Positions 12,015 to 26,000 are shown, numbered from the stretch's first letter. The stretch is 64,000 nucleotides of DNA from Lineus longissimus (GCF_910592395.1 NC_088317.1:3038001-3102000), one strand, 5' to 3'. Numbers and translations: made by a program. Notes: generated from the sequence alone by a model not told the origin.

Positions 12015-15000
12015 CTATTGTAAATCATCTGCATCTCCAGTGTCAGGGGGAGGTCCGTCATAATGGGCCGGTGCAAAATCACCTGGAAGGTTGATCGATA
12101 TATCTGGCGATGACTGCAACAGTGGCTCCACCTGGCCGTAAAGCCACGTATGAATATTTCCCGGTGCTCTGAAAGAGGAGAAGAAAGTTAGATACTAACA
12201 GGTCTGGTTGGGAATATCATACGATGTTTGCTAGGATTGTAACGTGACTAGTCATGGGACTGACTTCAAATGGTTGTATTAGTAGGTTGGTCGCATTACT
12301 GAGGTGTTTGCCAACCAGGTTTGTACAGCATTGATACAAAATGCAAGTATCACAAGTAGATGCTATGACTTCTGTGACAAAGCCTCTAAACACCACCACC
12401 ATCTCAAGCAAGAGAATTTGAGTGCAGATAAAAAGAAAAGTGCTGTACCAGTGAAGAAGTACTTTCATCTATCACATAGTTCTCCTTAACAAAAGTGCAA
12501 ATCAATCCCGTACCATCAGAGAAAAACCACTGAGTGGAATGATCACACTAACATTTTGTGCTAAAAAGTATTTTTTTCGACCAAGTATAATGGAATCTGT
12601 ATCAAAACAACAACAACATTCTACACCAAATACCTTACCACTGACTAGGCTGAGGAGCTAAACGAATTGAGTAGATTGGAATTAGGATACTACATGACTG
12701 TACATCACAACAACTTCTGGAAGCTAGTCTATAATGTCTCTATAAGATTACATGGATATCAACTAGGGTTTACTATTGGATAATATTGCAAATTAAACTA
12801 CGATTACTTTTCAGGAGAAGGGATGTACTTCTCAGGGCCTATACATCAAGGGTTGTGTGTCATATTGTTCAGCACACTACCTGTGTTGAAGGTAGGTCAT
12901 CATATAATACTCGAACGTAAACTTCAGTCCTATGAACTACACGGTGTCTGATTAAAGTCAAAATCATTTCATTCACTTTGTCTTTGATTGGAGACCATGG
13001 AATAGGTAGCACATGTCTAAACAAGACAATTTCAGAATATAAGGTCTTGACTTACGCCTCGTCTGGTAATCCTCCGACCTCATGCGTGTCCAACTCTCCC
13101 AGATCCTCATCCAGACCCTGACAGAGCTCATCAAGCAAGACGTCCAAAGCCTAGAATACAAGAGAATATATCTTTTAATCGAGACTGAAAATGTCCAAAC
13201 TAAGTTCTGCCTCACACATGAGAGAGGATTCCATTACAGGAAACCTTATCACAAAGCATTACCAGTACATCTGGAGCTCGAGTTTGGCCAGACAGACATG
13301 ACCTAATCGCTGAATTTTCAAGGTGGCTACAGTATGGCCAACTCTATCGACATTCAAGTTGATGTCAAGGTTGGACCAACCTGAGGTATGTAAGTTTTTG
13401 TAAGCTTTTTGTTACATGCCCAGACAGCCTGACAACTGTTCCAGAGACTGCATCAAGAATCTCTTTGATAGCCAATTAATCAAACCTACCACATCAGTGA
13501 CCATCTTCTCATGGACCTTCCTAAGCGGGCGATTATCAATGGTCTTTTGCTTATTGCCCAAAACATCAAGATACTCATGCAGCAGGACATCAGCGACCAA
13601 ACCTACAAACAAATTCACAATTAAACCAAGAGAATACAGATTGATTACTCTCCTTATTAAAGTGTTTAGTTTCATGATTAAGGCAATACACTCCTATAGT
13701 TAGCCCTGGTAGAGTTTGCTTCAAAATGCCTGAATCCTAGTTCACTTACTGTTGAAGACCTTGTCCATATACTCCGACTCAGTCCAGATCTTGGCTTGGT
13801 GAGCAATCCGTCGGAGGATGTCGTTCAGTATGAGAGATTCAAGCAGCTTGTCACGACCGAGGCGGTCAATCTTTGAATGAAAGTGAAAATTGAAAAGGGG
13901 AAATCTAGCAAGTGATGGAACTGTAGACATTTTTGAAATGAGAGGAAGAGTGATTTCTGTGCTACTCTCAGGAAGTAGTAGTGGTTGACATTCACAAAAT
14001 CGGTGAAAACAACAACATCAAAGTGTTTGAGGGCAATGCTTTTTTACTGTCAGCACTACATGTAAATAAGATCTTCTTATAATGCTGTATTGAACAATTT
14101 CTTTAAAATGAGGTCCCATATCGAGTAAGATTGAAAGGCCAGCTTACATCTTTGACTGTTTTCCTCCTGAGCTTCGTGTCGTACTCTGTGAGGACTTCAT
14201 GCGCCACCTCGAAGGCTTCCTCTTCTATAAGTTCTTCCACAAGCTCATCATTGACAAAGTCCTCCAGGATCATCTCCTCCAGGGCCTCGTCCAGCTGAAG
14301 TAAAAAGGTTTGGAAATTAAAGTTAGACCTGATCCCTCATGAAGAATAGAGAGGAATACTGGCCAAAGGATACTACCCTGACCACAAAACTCATGGGCTC
14401 TGTGTTGGTTTGATTCATTTATAGCAACTTCAGCAGTTTGGTGTCATTTTTGCAGAAACATACCCATTAATAACATTAACTGAACCAGTTGTGTAATATC
14501 TGTTACATAATAATCCCGTCATCACCAGGGACAAACATTCCCTGATGAAGTAGGAGTGTTTTCGTTGACATCCAGATCCAAATCAAATATTTTGACAGCA
14601 GAATCAAAATAAAAGTTTGGTTTCCACTGCAGCGGGGAATCGCATAGGTGCTACATTAATTTTTATGTAACTAATTGGGTTGGCATTGCGAAGTGACTAT
14701 TAAAACCTGTGAAAGCAGCAAAACCGCAGCAGTAAACTACTGTAGTGGAATCAGACCTTTACAGTTAAGCAAGTATTGCCAAGTGTGGATATAGAAATTT
14801 TCACAAAAAATAAAGACTCAGACCACTTTGAGATGGCCATTCAACGGAAACTAAAAAACTTACCACTGAGGCTGCTTCCTCCCGAATGATCTCATCAGTA
14901 ATCAGGAGGAGGTAGTCAAAGATCGATGAGTTCATGACGTAGATGTCGGCAAGTTCCAACACCGCCTCCCGCGCCGCTTCAGTCGCGCCGTCAAACACCA

Positions 15001-18000
15001 CCTCGTTGAAGAGGTCATCCAGAAACTCCTCTAGGGGGTCCTTCTTCTGATTGAATTGTTCCTCTAAGTAACTGGAAGGAGATTTCATCATTTCATTTCA
15101 TCTTACTGGTGACAGTTACTAACAATTCCCAAAAGTCAAGTAACCCGTTAATTTTAATGTCATCATTTGTGTCAAAACGCTGGGAAGAACAGACCTTTTG
15201 CATCATGTAAATATGATCAACAGGGAGAGATTCTCAAACTTACCCATCAACAAATTCTCTAGCGACTTCTCCAACGATGCCCTTTGCCATCCAGATAACT
15301 TCAGTATCGACAATGTCATTGGCAACTTGTTTGGATGGGTGGAACATCGGGTGGGTAGCAGGCTGTAGGGGAGGAGTGATGTTAGTTTTGTTTAGTCTTT
15401 CTAGCCTCTAGTATTTTTTAGGCATTTGACAGTACAGCTGAGTTTCAGACCACTCAAGTCTCCAACAGCCACGAGGGAAGTGAGAATGTCACTCCCTCAG
15501 ATTTGGTACACTAGCTTAAGAATCTTCTCACACAATCAATGTTAAAAATTCACCTTCCTGTTTCAAAATCAAATGGTCCCTTCAATAGTTGTGTATTTCT
15601 TAATCTCTCTTTGACCAAACACTTTTTACAATGCTTTAACTCCTTACAGACCCCTGACTCAGCGGCCTGTGATGTTGCAGTTGCGAAAGGTTTCAAACGC
15701 TTTTTAAGTCCGGATGATCATTTGGCAATCTTAAAGTTAGGGATATATCTACGGGTATGGTTAGACTAGATACACACCAAAGTGTTCATGTGAGAGATGG
15801 TCTCAATTAGAACATCAGGAATGATATCCTCGTCGAGAAAGTCAGCAATGAGAGCCTCAGTGAATGTGTTAGCAAAGTCCGGGTAGTCAAGGAAATGCTT
15901 GATCATCTGAAGGTCCTGAAAATGCACACAGGTTACATGTATGTTATGAAAAACAAACCTGGAAGACATTCACACAGGACATGGTTAGAAGATAGGCATA
16001 TAAATATTCAAGGTTCAATCCAATATTTTTGGCCCTGTGATTGTTAGAGAAGAGACAGAGTAATCGATACAGCCTAGTTAGAAAGTATTATTAGGACAAG
16101 ATGTGAAAACAAGAAAGGTTATTTGATATAGAGTTGGAAAAGGTCAACGAATTTTCACTTGACAGTGGGGTCAGTGGATAGAAATATACAACAACCTCTT
16201 TCTTTTTTATGACAACTTTGGCTGATGCATTTCTCACTTTAGCTGCTACACCCTTTTTGTTCTGTTGAAATAAATATTGAACTTATGACGATTGCTAATA
16301 TGACTTTAAGATGACAGGAAAATGCAATCAAACTTTCATCCATTTTGCTAGTATGTGGATTCCACTTCTTTTGTGTGAGATCCAATTGGACCATATCAAT
16401 AGAAGATTCCCAACACAGAACAAGGAAATGAACAAATAAAGGCATACTAATGCCTATACTCTATTATTAGATCATGGTCTGATGCCTTAAATCCTTACCC
16501 TGGGTAGGTTGATGTCAGGTGTCTGAAAAAAAGAGAAGAAATCACATTGTTGCATTCATGAAATAATGATTCTCAGTCGAGTGGAAACTAATGAAAGTGT
16601 ATCGAGTAATGGGCTCTCATTCAAATTAGTCTTTTTCAATCTGATGAAGTCATTGTGACAGGTTCTTGTGATGTGAAGCGATGCTAAATGCACTTCTAAT
16701 AAAAACTATCAGGGCATGTTACACTGACTTACCACTCGATCAGCGATGAGGTCAGTGCCGTACTGAAATATACAAATAAAGAGTTTACAAGTCACAAACC
16801 ACAAACTATTTCAAGAATATGACGAAAATGTAGAAATTTCTCTCAAATATGAGCTTTTTAGTCTGGAGACTGCTCTTATTGTTTGACAGCAATCCTCTTT
16901 AGCCATAGCAGACCGTGCGTTGTCTCTCGATTGTGACTTTGTCTCCTGATTGTGAATTCATCTCTGGTGTGTCTCGCACAACAAGCAATGACCCAATTCC
17001 ATCTGTCAGCATTTCCCACTCAGACTTTACCTTGTATCGCCTCAGCACAGAGTTTGTCCTCTCATCAAAGAGAGCATTCCTATCCTGAAGATAGCGAGGT
17101 CTCGACTGCGTGTAATGATAATAGAACTTGGGTCTTCGTGACGGACCAAGAGTCTGTGTGCTACTCATCACATCAGAACCGTGAATATTTGGCACAGGAA
17201 AAGAAATCTCTTCATAACTGGTTGGACGGTATTCATCTTCGCTCAGAGGTGGCGGATCCTGGGGGTCATTTTTATAACTAGCCGCAGGAGAATAGACTGA
17301 CCCTGAAAAAGATTTCACAGACCCAACGGGGTGGCGACTATTCAATGATTTGGCACTGTTCGACTCATTGGAATCATAAGGAGATGAGTTTTCCCTCAGA
17401 CGCCGAGCGACATCAGCAGGGACAGGATCATCAGCGACATAATCTATCTTCTTCTGTCGTGCTTTAAGTTTATTGTACAAGTCAGAATGGCCTTCAGAGC
17501 TGCTGTCGTTGACAGACTCATTTCCAACAAAGTCTATTTCACCCTGTCTTTTCTTACGCGCTAGAATGCGTTCACGTTCTCGGGCCATCTTTTCCTTATA
17601 AGCTTGATCACGATCTAGTGCTCCCTTTCTTTCCTTATAAGACCGATCCTCATTTTCGCCCCCTCTTTCGCCCTTTTTCTCCACAAAGGACCGATCACGT
17701 TCAGCTAATTCCCTATTCCGCCGATCCTGCTCCAAGCGACGCTGCATTTCAAAATCGTGATATTCCGCGCGCTCGCGCTCCCACCTCTCGCGATCTTGCC
17801 GTCGCCGCTCGCGCTCACTAGCAGTAGTCTTATAAGACTTATTTGACATATTTGACATTTTCGTATCCCCACGCCTTACGTCAAAAGTTCCCACAGAACG
17901 GTCGGTCATTTCAACATACGGGTGCATGGGGTCAATCCCGACATCCATCAACTGGCCAGCCTCAGGATCATCCCACTGTGTTGCTCGATGATCAATCGTA

Positions 18001-19861
18001 TAAGTTGCTTGATCCATCGTGTACGGTTTCGGCGGTTCCCGGATGACAACGACTTTCTTTTTGCGCTTGCGATGTCGCCTGGGTTGGTGGTAGTACATAG
18101 GTTGTGGGGCGAACATTGGCTGTGGCTGGACGTAGATAGGGTACGGGTAGGCTCCCATGAAGCCGTCATCGTCGTAGGAGTCGTCACTTTCTGTTTCGCC
18201 CCAGCTGTCTTCGTTACTCTCATCAGTTGGTCTGGAAGCAGAAGATTTGCATGATATACAGTGGAACCTCCCTTAACGGGCACCTCTCTATCAAGGACAA
18301 CCTCTCTATCAAGGACACTAGTTTTGGTACCAAATTACTCATTTCCATTCAATTTGACCTCTCTAACCAGGACAACTCTCTATAAAGAACGACACTTGTC
18401 AGTACCGGGGGTGTCTCTAATAGAGAGGTTCTGCTGTACTCTTGTTCGCCAATGAATAGCAGACGATTTGACAAATATCTTTCAACTTAACTATTCTAAA
18501 CGCTTGGTTATGTGGCAACAGCAAATGAGAATAGAGATGGATGTTGGTTTACAAAATCTTATCAACAACATGATCAACTTACTGATAGAAAGCTCTCCTC
18601 GGGGGAACGGGTGGCACAACATTGTACCTTGATCTTGGAAGCCTCTCCTTTTCATGTCTTGGCTTTGATTTCATCCTTGAACAAACAAAAATATGCTGGA
18701 CTGTAGGTTTTAAAGATGAAGAAGGGGTGGGGTGGATGTACATTAGACTGCTTTTAGTCAGAGCTCAGCTTTTTAAACTCACGATGTTAGGCCACTGATT
18801 GCCTTACCAGGCTCTAGAACAAACATTTTCGGGAAAACATCGCAAGACTTCCTCAATCAGAGGTGAAAATAAGCCCCCGACTCCATTGGTTAAAAAACAA
18901 CTATCAACTATTCAGTCGCCCTTATGGAACAACTGTGACTAAACGTCGAAGACTTTCAAAAGAAAAGTTTCACACCTTGGCAGCTGAGAAGGAGGAGTAC
19001 CATTTCTCGGCCCTGGAGACCCATTATTCACCCTCCGGCCCGGAGGCGTGTTGACCTTTGGCTCCGGCACTGGCGGCGTCTCTTTCCCCTTGAAGGCATC
19101 TGGTCTTCCAATCAGGACTTTGTGGGGGACATTGTCCTTTGTGATGCTGGGGCTGCGGGATGGAACTCCTGCATAGCTTATTTGACTCCCAGACCTTTCT
19201 GAAGGGGACCTATTGGAAAGGTAATGTACAAACAATTAGATAGCGTTTAATGAAGATGCACGGTGGTATAGCAGAATACCTATCTGCAACTTCGTGTAAC
19301 CTAATCTGGCCCACCCAGCTCCTGCCTATATCATCTCCCTTTATTTTAACACAGAATCTTAACGTACCTAGTTGGGAGAGACGCCCTTCTCACAACTTTT
19401 TGCGCCTCTTTTTCCCGATCAGCTTTCGATAAGGAATTTGCTCTGCCACCAGTTCCATTGATAGAGTTTGCTCGGCTGTTTGCCTTATTCAGCGAGTTCT
19501 TCTTCAGGAGATCTTTCCTAATTCTTGTGAGGCTGGAAAGATGAAGTAAGAGTTAGATACAGGCAGTAATCTGAAGTAAAATGTTATTATTCATTTCTCT
19601 GCAACGATGCCACTCATCGTAATTCCACCATCAGCAACAGGTCAGAACCGTAAGTAGTACCGGTCAACAAAATAGATAGACGATAACTGATAAAAGAAAT
19701 GTGTCAAATATAGGTTGTGTACTAAAATACAAATAGTAGTGTAAATGTACATGAAATGTACACAAATTCCTGTATATTGCTTTGACAATGTCAACAACCG
19801 CATACCCATCTCTCTGGTGGTCCCAGAACCTTTCTTGTGGTGTCGCTGGATTCGCCATCAT
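12015..19861 (-). CDS. Uncharacterised ~987-aa protein, 16 exons (disordered N-half, acidic helical C-half)
   Basis: Exons in order: 19806-19861, 19368-19532, 18976-19209, 18583-18675, 17031-18231, 16739-16768, 16501-16524, 16197-16262, 15778-15915, 15244-15362, 14864-15071, 14148-14294, 13750-13870, 13490-13602, 13056-13150, 12015-12168. All joins are GT-AG with matching phases, total 2964 nt. The N-half is Ser/Pro/Arg-rich (N-S-R-A-N-S, P-P-V-P-P-R-R), then acidic, then a Tyr/Pro/Gln patch, a basic H-R-K-R-K-K-K cluster and a long Arg/Glu-rich probable coiled coil at roughly residues 290-400. The C-half is acidic amphipathic helices with repeated L/F-x-x-E/D-x-(I/V)-(I/L) patterns. I do not recognise the family; the composition suits a scaffold or cytoskeletal protein. 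Weakest points: the donor at 17030/17031 (AAG|GTAAAG) and the three small exons after it. Reading through that donor gives a stop at 16899. Confidence 0.72.
14338..14405. repeat. Dispersed repeat fragment shared with 47.44 kb
   Basis: ATGAAGAATAGAGAGGAATA, then CTGGCCA and CTGACCACAAA, also occurs with small differences at 47441-47510. It sits in an intron of the 12-20 kb gene. Confidence 0.5.
18259..18436. mobile_element. MITE family 2 (CAGTGGAACCTC), full copy flanked by TA
   Basis: A 178 bp element with terminal inverted repeats CAGTGGAACCTC and GAGGTTCTGCTG, bounded on each side by TA. This is the target-site duplication expected of Tc1/mariner-type transposition. It has no coding sequence. 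It sits in an intron of the minus-strand gene. Confidence 0.88.
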
Positions 19862-20050
19862 CTGCTCTCAGCAAGCCACTATCCCCCATTCTATATTATT
19901 CATAATTTAGGTAGATATTTAACAAAATATTGAGGTTGTCATTCCGTTTCCAAAGTCAACAACTCCATTTTGGATTTCCCGGAAGTATTTTTGCAGAGCC
20001 CTCTTGCGGGGTAGAGTGGAACTGAAAGATGGCAGCCCCAATAAAAATAA
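19862..20050. promoter_or_regulatory. Probable bidirectional promoter
   Basis: Only about 190 bp separate the ATG of the minus-strand gene (19861) from the start of the plus-strand transporter (20051, or an ATG at 20029). No intervening gene and no clear TATA box near either start. Head-to-head spacing this short usually means a shared promoter; that is inference from layout. Confidence 0.45.
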
Positions 20051-23000
20051 ATGGGGCAGAGCCTCTTCTTTCTCTTGAAAAACACCCACAAATTATCGCT
20101 TCTAAAAAGAAAACAAGTAAAGGGAGCTTGAAATTGATATATATACAATGTTGTGAGTATGTAGGAATTGCCATTTTAGTTAGCTTACTTGTGTGAAAGC
20201 TGATAACAGTACAGATATTTTTCTTGACTTTCATTTTCAGATACACAGTTAAACACACTCAAATGTTGGGCACAGCATGGAGGTATTTATACCTCCATGG
20301 GCACAGCCACAAGCACAGGCACAGTGATGTTAATTTATTTTCAATACAGGTGCACTCATCTTGCATGTAATATATTGCTTAAAATTTTCAGAATGTGTCT
20401 GATTATATTCATGTCGAGCCATTGAATGAATCGGGTAAAGTCAGCTTCAAAGTTCAATGCGACAGTTCAGGACTTGGTCCCGGATATGACGATGAAACGG
20501 TTTTCACATAGCTATTGCTAACTGGTCCAGTCAGCATGGCTGGGCTTGATTGGCTGACTCAAGAATGGACCCGGCCAAAAAAGCAGCACTAGCATTATTT
20601 AATGGACTGAAAATTTATATAAATCATGATCTGGTATAACAGAAATTATTGTTTTTATCCAGTGTTCTAAAAGTAAAACGAAAGAGATCATTGAATATTT
20701 CAATCACTTTGTTTATTGACAAAGAAACCCAACAGTTTTATTGGTCATCATAAACTACATTGAACTTTCTGTGCAGTCCTTACAAACAGTTGTGGTGATT
20801 TATGCGTACATATGTTGTAGGCCTACATGTATGGACACCTGGCACCATAAAGTTAGACAACCGAAAACATGGAGATAAAATCTTTCATTTAAATATCATT
20901 TGTCCTCTACTTGAATTGCAGCTGTATTTCTAATAATTTTTTTTTCCTTCTTTTGTAAATGAGTGAGTGAAATGAAATCAGATTGGCTTTGGAAACATAT
21001 ACTTGACTGTGAACATCGCTGGAAAAACTGTGAATTTACATGATTATTTTTGTATTTGCAGATTTTGTGACCATAGCAACTATTCTTGGGACTGGTATTT
21101 TAGGTAAGATTTACATTTTTACAGAGACCTACATTAGTAGGAAGCTATGACTGACTGAGACAAGCTAGATAATCCACACATACATTAGAAAGGGAGTGTG
21201 GGTCCTTTAAAAATCCCACACTTTGAACGCCCAACCTTGAGTGATACTTTCTTTCCACTTTATAGTTAGTAAAGTGGCCAAAGTTGAAGCTAGGAGAGGC
21301 CATCATACATGTATGACAACTGTCTGTCATGTCCGATAAAGAATAAGCAACATATATTATCTAAAATACCTAAGAAATGCATTTTCAAATATACGTCTTC
21401 CTGAACAATCTCCCCCTTCATTAAAATTCAGTTGTTGATACTTTTCCTTTGCAGGTCTTCCAGTGACGCTCTCCCGTGCCGGCCTCTACCCTTTCCTAGT
21501 CTCATTTATCATTGGATTCTTCATGCAGGTGAGATCAGAGTTCACGCTCCACAGCTTTAGGTTCTAATTGACAGCAATCATTGGCCTCTAACTATCAACC
21601 TTTACACCCCCACTTTTCCTTATGGACCTGTCTAGTGCACCAACAGGAAGAGTCTATACAGGGAAGTGGGGTGAAGAAAAGGTTGAGTTGAGACGACTTT
21701 TAGAAAAATTGAGTCTAATGCAACACCAATTAGGGGGGCCTCGTAGACTACTGGCTACCACAAGATAGGGCCAGGGTTAGATACCAGGGATTGGTAACAC
21801 CAATAGCTTTGGGACTTAACTTTAGATCTCATAGGTCAGCAGTTAAAAAGCTTTTGTAAAATCCACCCTTTTACTACATCATCTTTAGTCTTGCACTTGC
21901 CTCATGTATGTGCTTCAATATCCTTCTAGGGCCTCCTGATATGCATATTCACAGACCTACTCCAACGGACCTATGCAGTCCAGCTCATCAGAAGGGTAGG
22001 TACTTGGATAAGTTTAGAATGGGGTATTCACTAAAGCATCAGAATGTTTGAGTATTTCTGCTTGAATAAAATTGCATTTGGCTTGCAAAATGAAAAGGAA
22101 GTCATTTGCAATGACTTGAAATAAGATATATAAACCTCTAGATCCCTGCTGGTCATGTAAGTTGGTTCAAGCACCACCTGTGCATGTACGCAGTTGTGAC
22201 TCTGTAACAATCACTAGTGCCGCCCTGGCACTAGCTACATTGTAGAAACACTTCTCCTTTAAACTCCGAAACTGGTGTAGAACTAGGAACTCTCCGATTC
22301 TTTCTCCTCATCAATTGACCTTGACCTTTCAGGAGCATGATGAGATGATACCGCTGACGGAGATCGACCTCGATGACGACTCATTCAGCGATGCGGAGGA
22401 GGAAAATGAAAATAGTGGTAAGCATCAGAAAAATATTCCTTGTATGCCATGGAGAATGTTTCGAATTCATCAGAATGGTTTCCTGTACGCTGTAACGTCA
22501 GTGGACCAAGTAGTGACTTGGCCACCGGTCGACCCTCAATCATGAGGCTGGCGTTTTTCTCTGATGACCTTTTCCATTTTCAGGTCCTGTGTTGGCGGGT
22601 CATGTGATCATCCCGAAGGATATTGGCGTAAAGGAACCAAACTTACACCTGATGGGCCAGCTGTTTCTTGGCTGCGGTGTTAGGCAGCTTTTTGATCTAG
22701 TCTTAATTGTCCAGTTGTAAGTATAGGAATATATCTGAGGAGCCAGAGTGGTCTGGTGACTCAGGACCATTGGCTTGTCGCTGAGAGGTCTCCAGTTCAA
22801 TCTCCCTGTCGGTGGGAGACTGGGTAGATTTCTACATACTGGAAGGTTTGAACTTTTTGCCTGATAAGTTGAAATCCAAAATGGCGTTAAACAAAAATAC
22901 TGTATTCATAAGACTGGGATTGAAGAACAATTTTTCGGTATTGTTCTATTTGATGAGAAAAACTTCCCAATATCCTATCTACTGGTATCCATCCTGTTGC

Positions 23001-26000
23001 TTTACAAGATGTTCTCTTCATTTCAGTATTTCCCTGTTGATCAGTTATACCCTGGCTGGCAGTGAAGCTTATGCCCAAGTGATAGGAGTTCCGTAAGTTG
23101 ACCTTCTACCATAGCCTTTAACAAGGTATTGATCTAGGTACAGAGGGGACATCCAACAGCTGTATGAAAGAGTTTTCCTTTGAGTAAAAAAGTTTGAGTC
23201 AATGCATCTCCCTTCTCTCTGCGAAATTTGCACATGAGCAATTTATCAAAACGAATTCACTTCCAATATTTTTGTTTTGTCATTGTTTGCCTGAATTGCA
23301 TTCCCCTTTCTTTCCTTTTCAGTTATTTGTATGTGATTCCAGTGTTCTGCGGCCTGTTGACAATGGCCATAGTGTTTGCTCTCAATCTCATTCAACCAGT
23401 CGTCTCCATCCTCACGCTCGCCAAAGGGACACTTTTACTTGGAACAGTAAGTCTTGTTATCTAGCAGACCTCGCAAAAGTTCAGGTTATATCAAACAAAA
23501 CTCACAAAGGTTAAAGTTAAAGTTAAAGTTTAGGGTTTATAGTCTGATATCAACTACGATACAGGTTATCATCCGACTTTACACTTTAACCCCAGTCTGT
23601 CCTGAAACCTTTCAGTAGACCTCAGATGAGCTGCTCAACCAGCGCTACAATCTGAGCATTTCTGACCGGTACCCATTTATACACCTGGGTGCAGAGCGGC
23701 AAGTAAGACAGAGAGACCAGCCTACAGTCTCACGCCGACAGTGGGGATCGAACCCGGGACCTCTTGACCGCTGGTCGAGAGTCCAAGCCACTACACCACA
23801 GCGGCTCCTAAGGTTCATGTGATATGAAGCTGCACTCATATCTAACAACTTGTCATCAATTTCAAGACCAAAACCCACTTGTAGTCTTACAGCTAGCTAT
23901 TTCTAGATGACAACTCGTCTTATAAAATCCTGTCATAATTTGCAGGTGATAGTGACCTTTTATGTCGGTGCTGAAATACACCATGAGATCACCAATGACT
24001 TCATGTACACTGGCGCCCCCTTTCTCATGGGAACGGTGGCCTTGGGCGGCATCATCAACGTGATGCCGTTCCTCTACAGCAAGATAGGCCAGAATCCACA
24101 ACAGGTCCAGAGCTTCCGGTTCGCCATCATCATGGGACTCCTGACGTGTACTGTCCTCAACGTATTATGGTGAGTTGGTTGTTTCATTGACTTTCAAAGT
24201 CAATTTCAGTCTGTCTCACCCAGCTAGGAGGCAACAGGTGACGATCTACCGTCCAGGCACAGGGCGCTGCAGTCAGAAAACACCTTCGGCTTCACAGAAT
24301 AGGGTTGAGAGAATCTGCTGAATGTGTATGTGGAGCTGCGTGGAGCTGGAAACCAGACTCCTGCTCATGGGAACTGAGACTTGATGTTAAGATGTACATG
24401 CATCCAGATTTCGGAGCTCAAATTCAGTGGAAATGACTTGATTAGGACCAAATGCGGTGTCCTTCATACATGTATAAGAGAGGTGTCTGCTGATGGAGGT
24501 CCCACTGCCTGTTAGGTAATCATTAAAACTTGTCTCATTTTATTTTTCAGGTGCTGGGCTGTGCTAGATATCGTACCTCAGTTAGATGCAGTAACGTGTG
24601 TGAAGGGTTCCTTGCCAGGGAACCATAGCAAGATTCTATTTACAAACCCAAGTAAACCTGATATGGTCTGCTTGCAAAATATCTCCTTAGGAAGGTTAGT
24701 TTATCTATAGTGGATACAGTAATCTTCTTGGGTGACGGGCGTTATCATGGATTGTTGCCCCGGGATCGGTGTTCTTGACCAAACACTACTGAGAAAACAA
24801 GGTACTAGTATCAAGTTAGTAGTCTCAATGTTCAGTGTTATCCTATAGTTTAAAGTCACCCCATGTGACAGTACTTCAATCATTGAATTTAACATTTCGT
24901 TTTGCAACAAATCCTTTCAGTCGCTGGGACTCTGGTGAATCTTTTTTCAGGTCTGCTGCTAATGGAGAGATCTCCACTATTCCCTTGACACAGATGATAC
25001 AAAATCTCTACCCAGCCTATACATGGGTCGCATTCCTAGTCGAACTCTTCATCATGGTCAGCATCACCGTATCCTACCTCACAATAGGAGCAGCGATGCA
25101 TCATACATGTAAGTCTTCAGATTTGTCTTCTCAAAGTCACAATCTGCCATTTTCGTCCTCGGGTAAGCAAGTTCTAATTCATGATACTTGCTCTGATGAT
25201 GACCAGTTTTGCAAAATGCCCTCGAGCGGCATCTGGGAAAGTGGTCTCTCAAAATGCAGATGTTCTTTTCGTAATTTGAAGCCCACAGAGAAAAGTGGCC
25301 AAGGCATCTTTCTCATTCAGATTTTGTTGTTTTTTCCCAGTAAAAGGCTTAGTCGAGTCCATGTGGTCTTCCCAGGATCGATTCACAAGTTACATGTCCA
25401 AAATAAAAGTGGCTGCCTCGAGATGTCGGAAGTGTACCACTCAATTGTAAGTCCGGTTAAATCTTTCATTCGTGTTCGGCCTTTTACATTCTGCTGTAAA
25501 GTTTTAACTAACTATTGTTAAAATTGTCACCAAGTCAAACTTCGTTGCATTTTATAAGATCAGTTGATCAAACAAACAGTGCAATACGTGTTTTATTTTC
25601 TTACAGTGCTTTTTTGTTCATTTTTCAGTCTTTGCAGCACATTCCTGTCTCTAGTTGCATTTAGTGTTGTGTTTGCAATAGCTATGTTAAACCCGAAGGT
25701 AATTTACTCAATTCGTTTTACTTAGCATGAATTATAGCTGTCCTTAGTAGCAGGTAATGACCTAACGGGTTGACATGCTTTTGAGTCTTGTGTTTTAGTC
25801 GTTGTAATGAACATTTGATTTTTATGCGAACTTGTTTGGACAGTTAGGTCAGCCCCATGAAGCTTGTCATTAATCTTGAGCAGTATTGAAACTAGTGTCA
25901 TTTCTAAGATATCTAATGTCAATCAGTTTGGTCTCTTGGCTGGTTTAGTAACTAGTGTCATTTCTAAGATATCTAATGTCAATCAGTCTGGTCTCTTGGC

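Noticed and set aside
22735-22832. Functional tRNA gene
   Set aside because: A and B box matches exist, but the acceptor stem cannot be closed convincingly and the sequence is longer than a tRNA; treated as a SINE fragment.
24835-25521. 228-codon plus-strand frame
   Set aside because: It is the transporter exon 24951-25108 read through both flanking introns; only the exon part aligns with membrane-protein text and splice phases.
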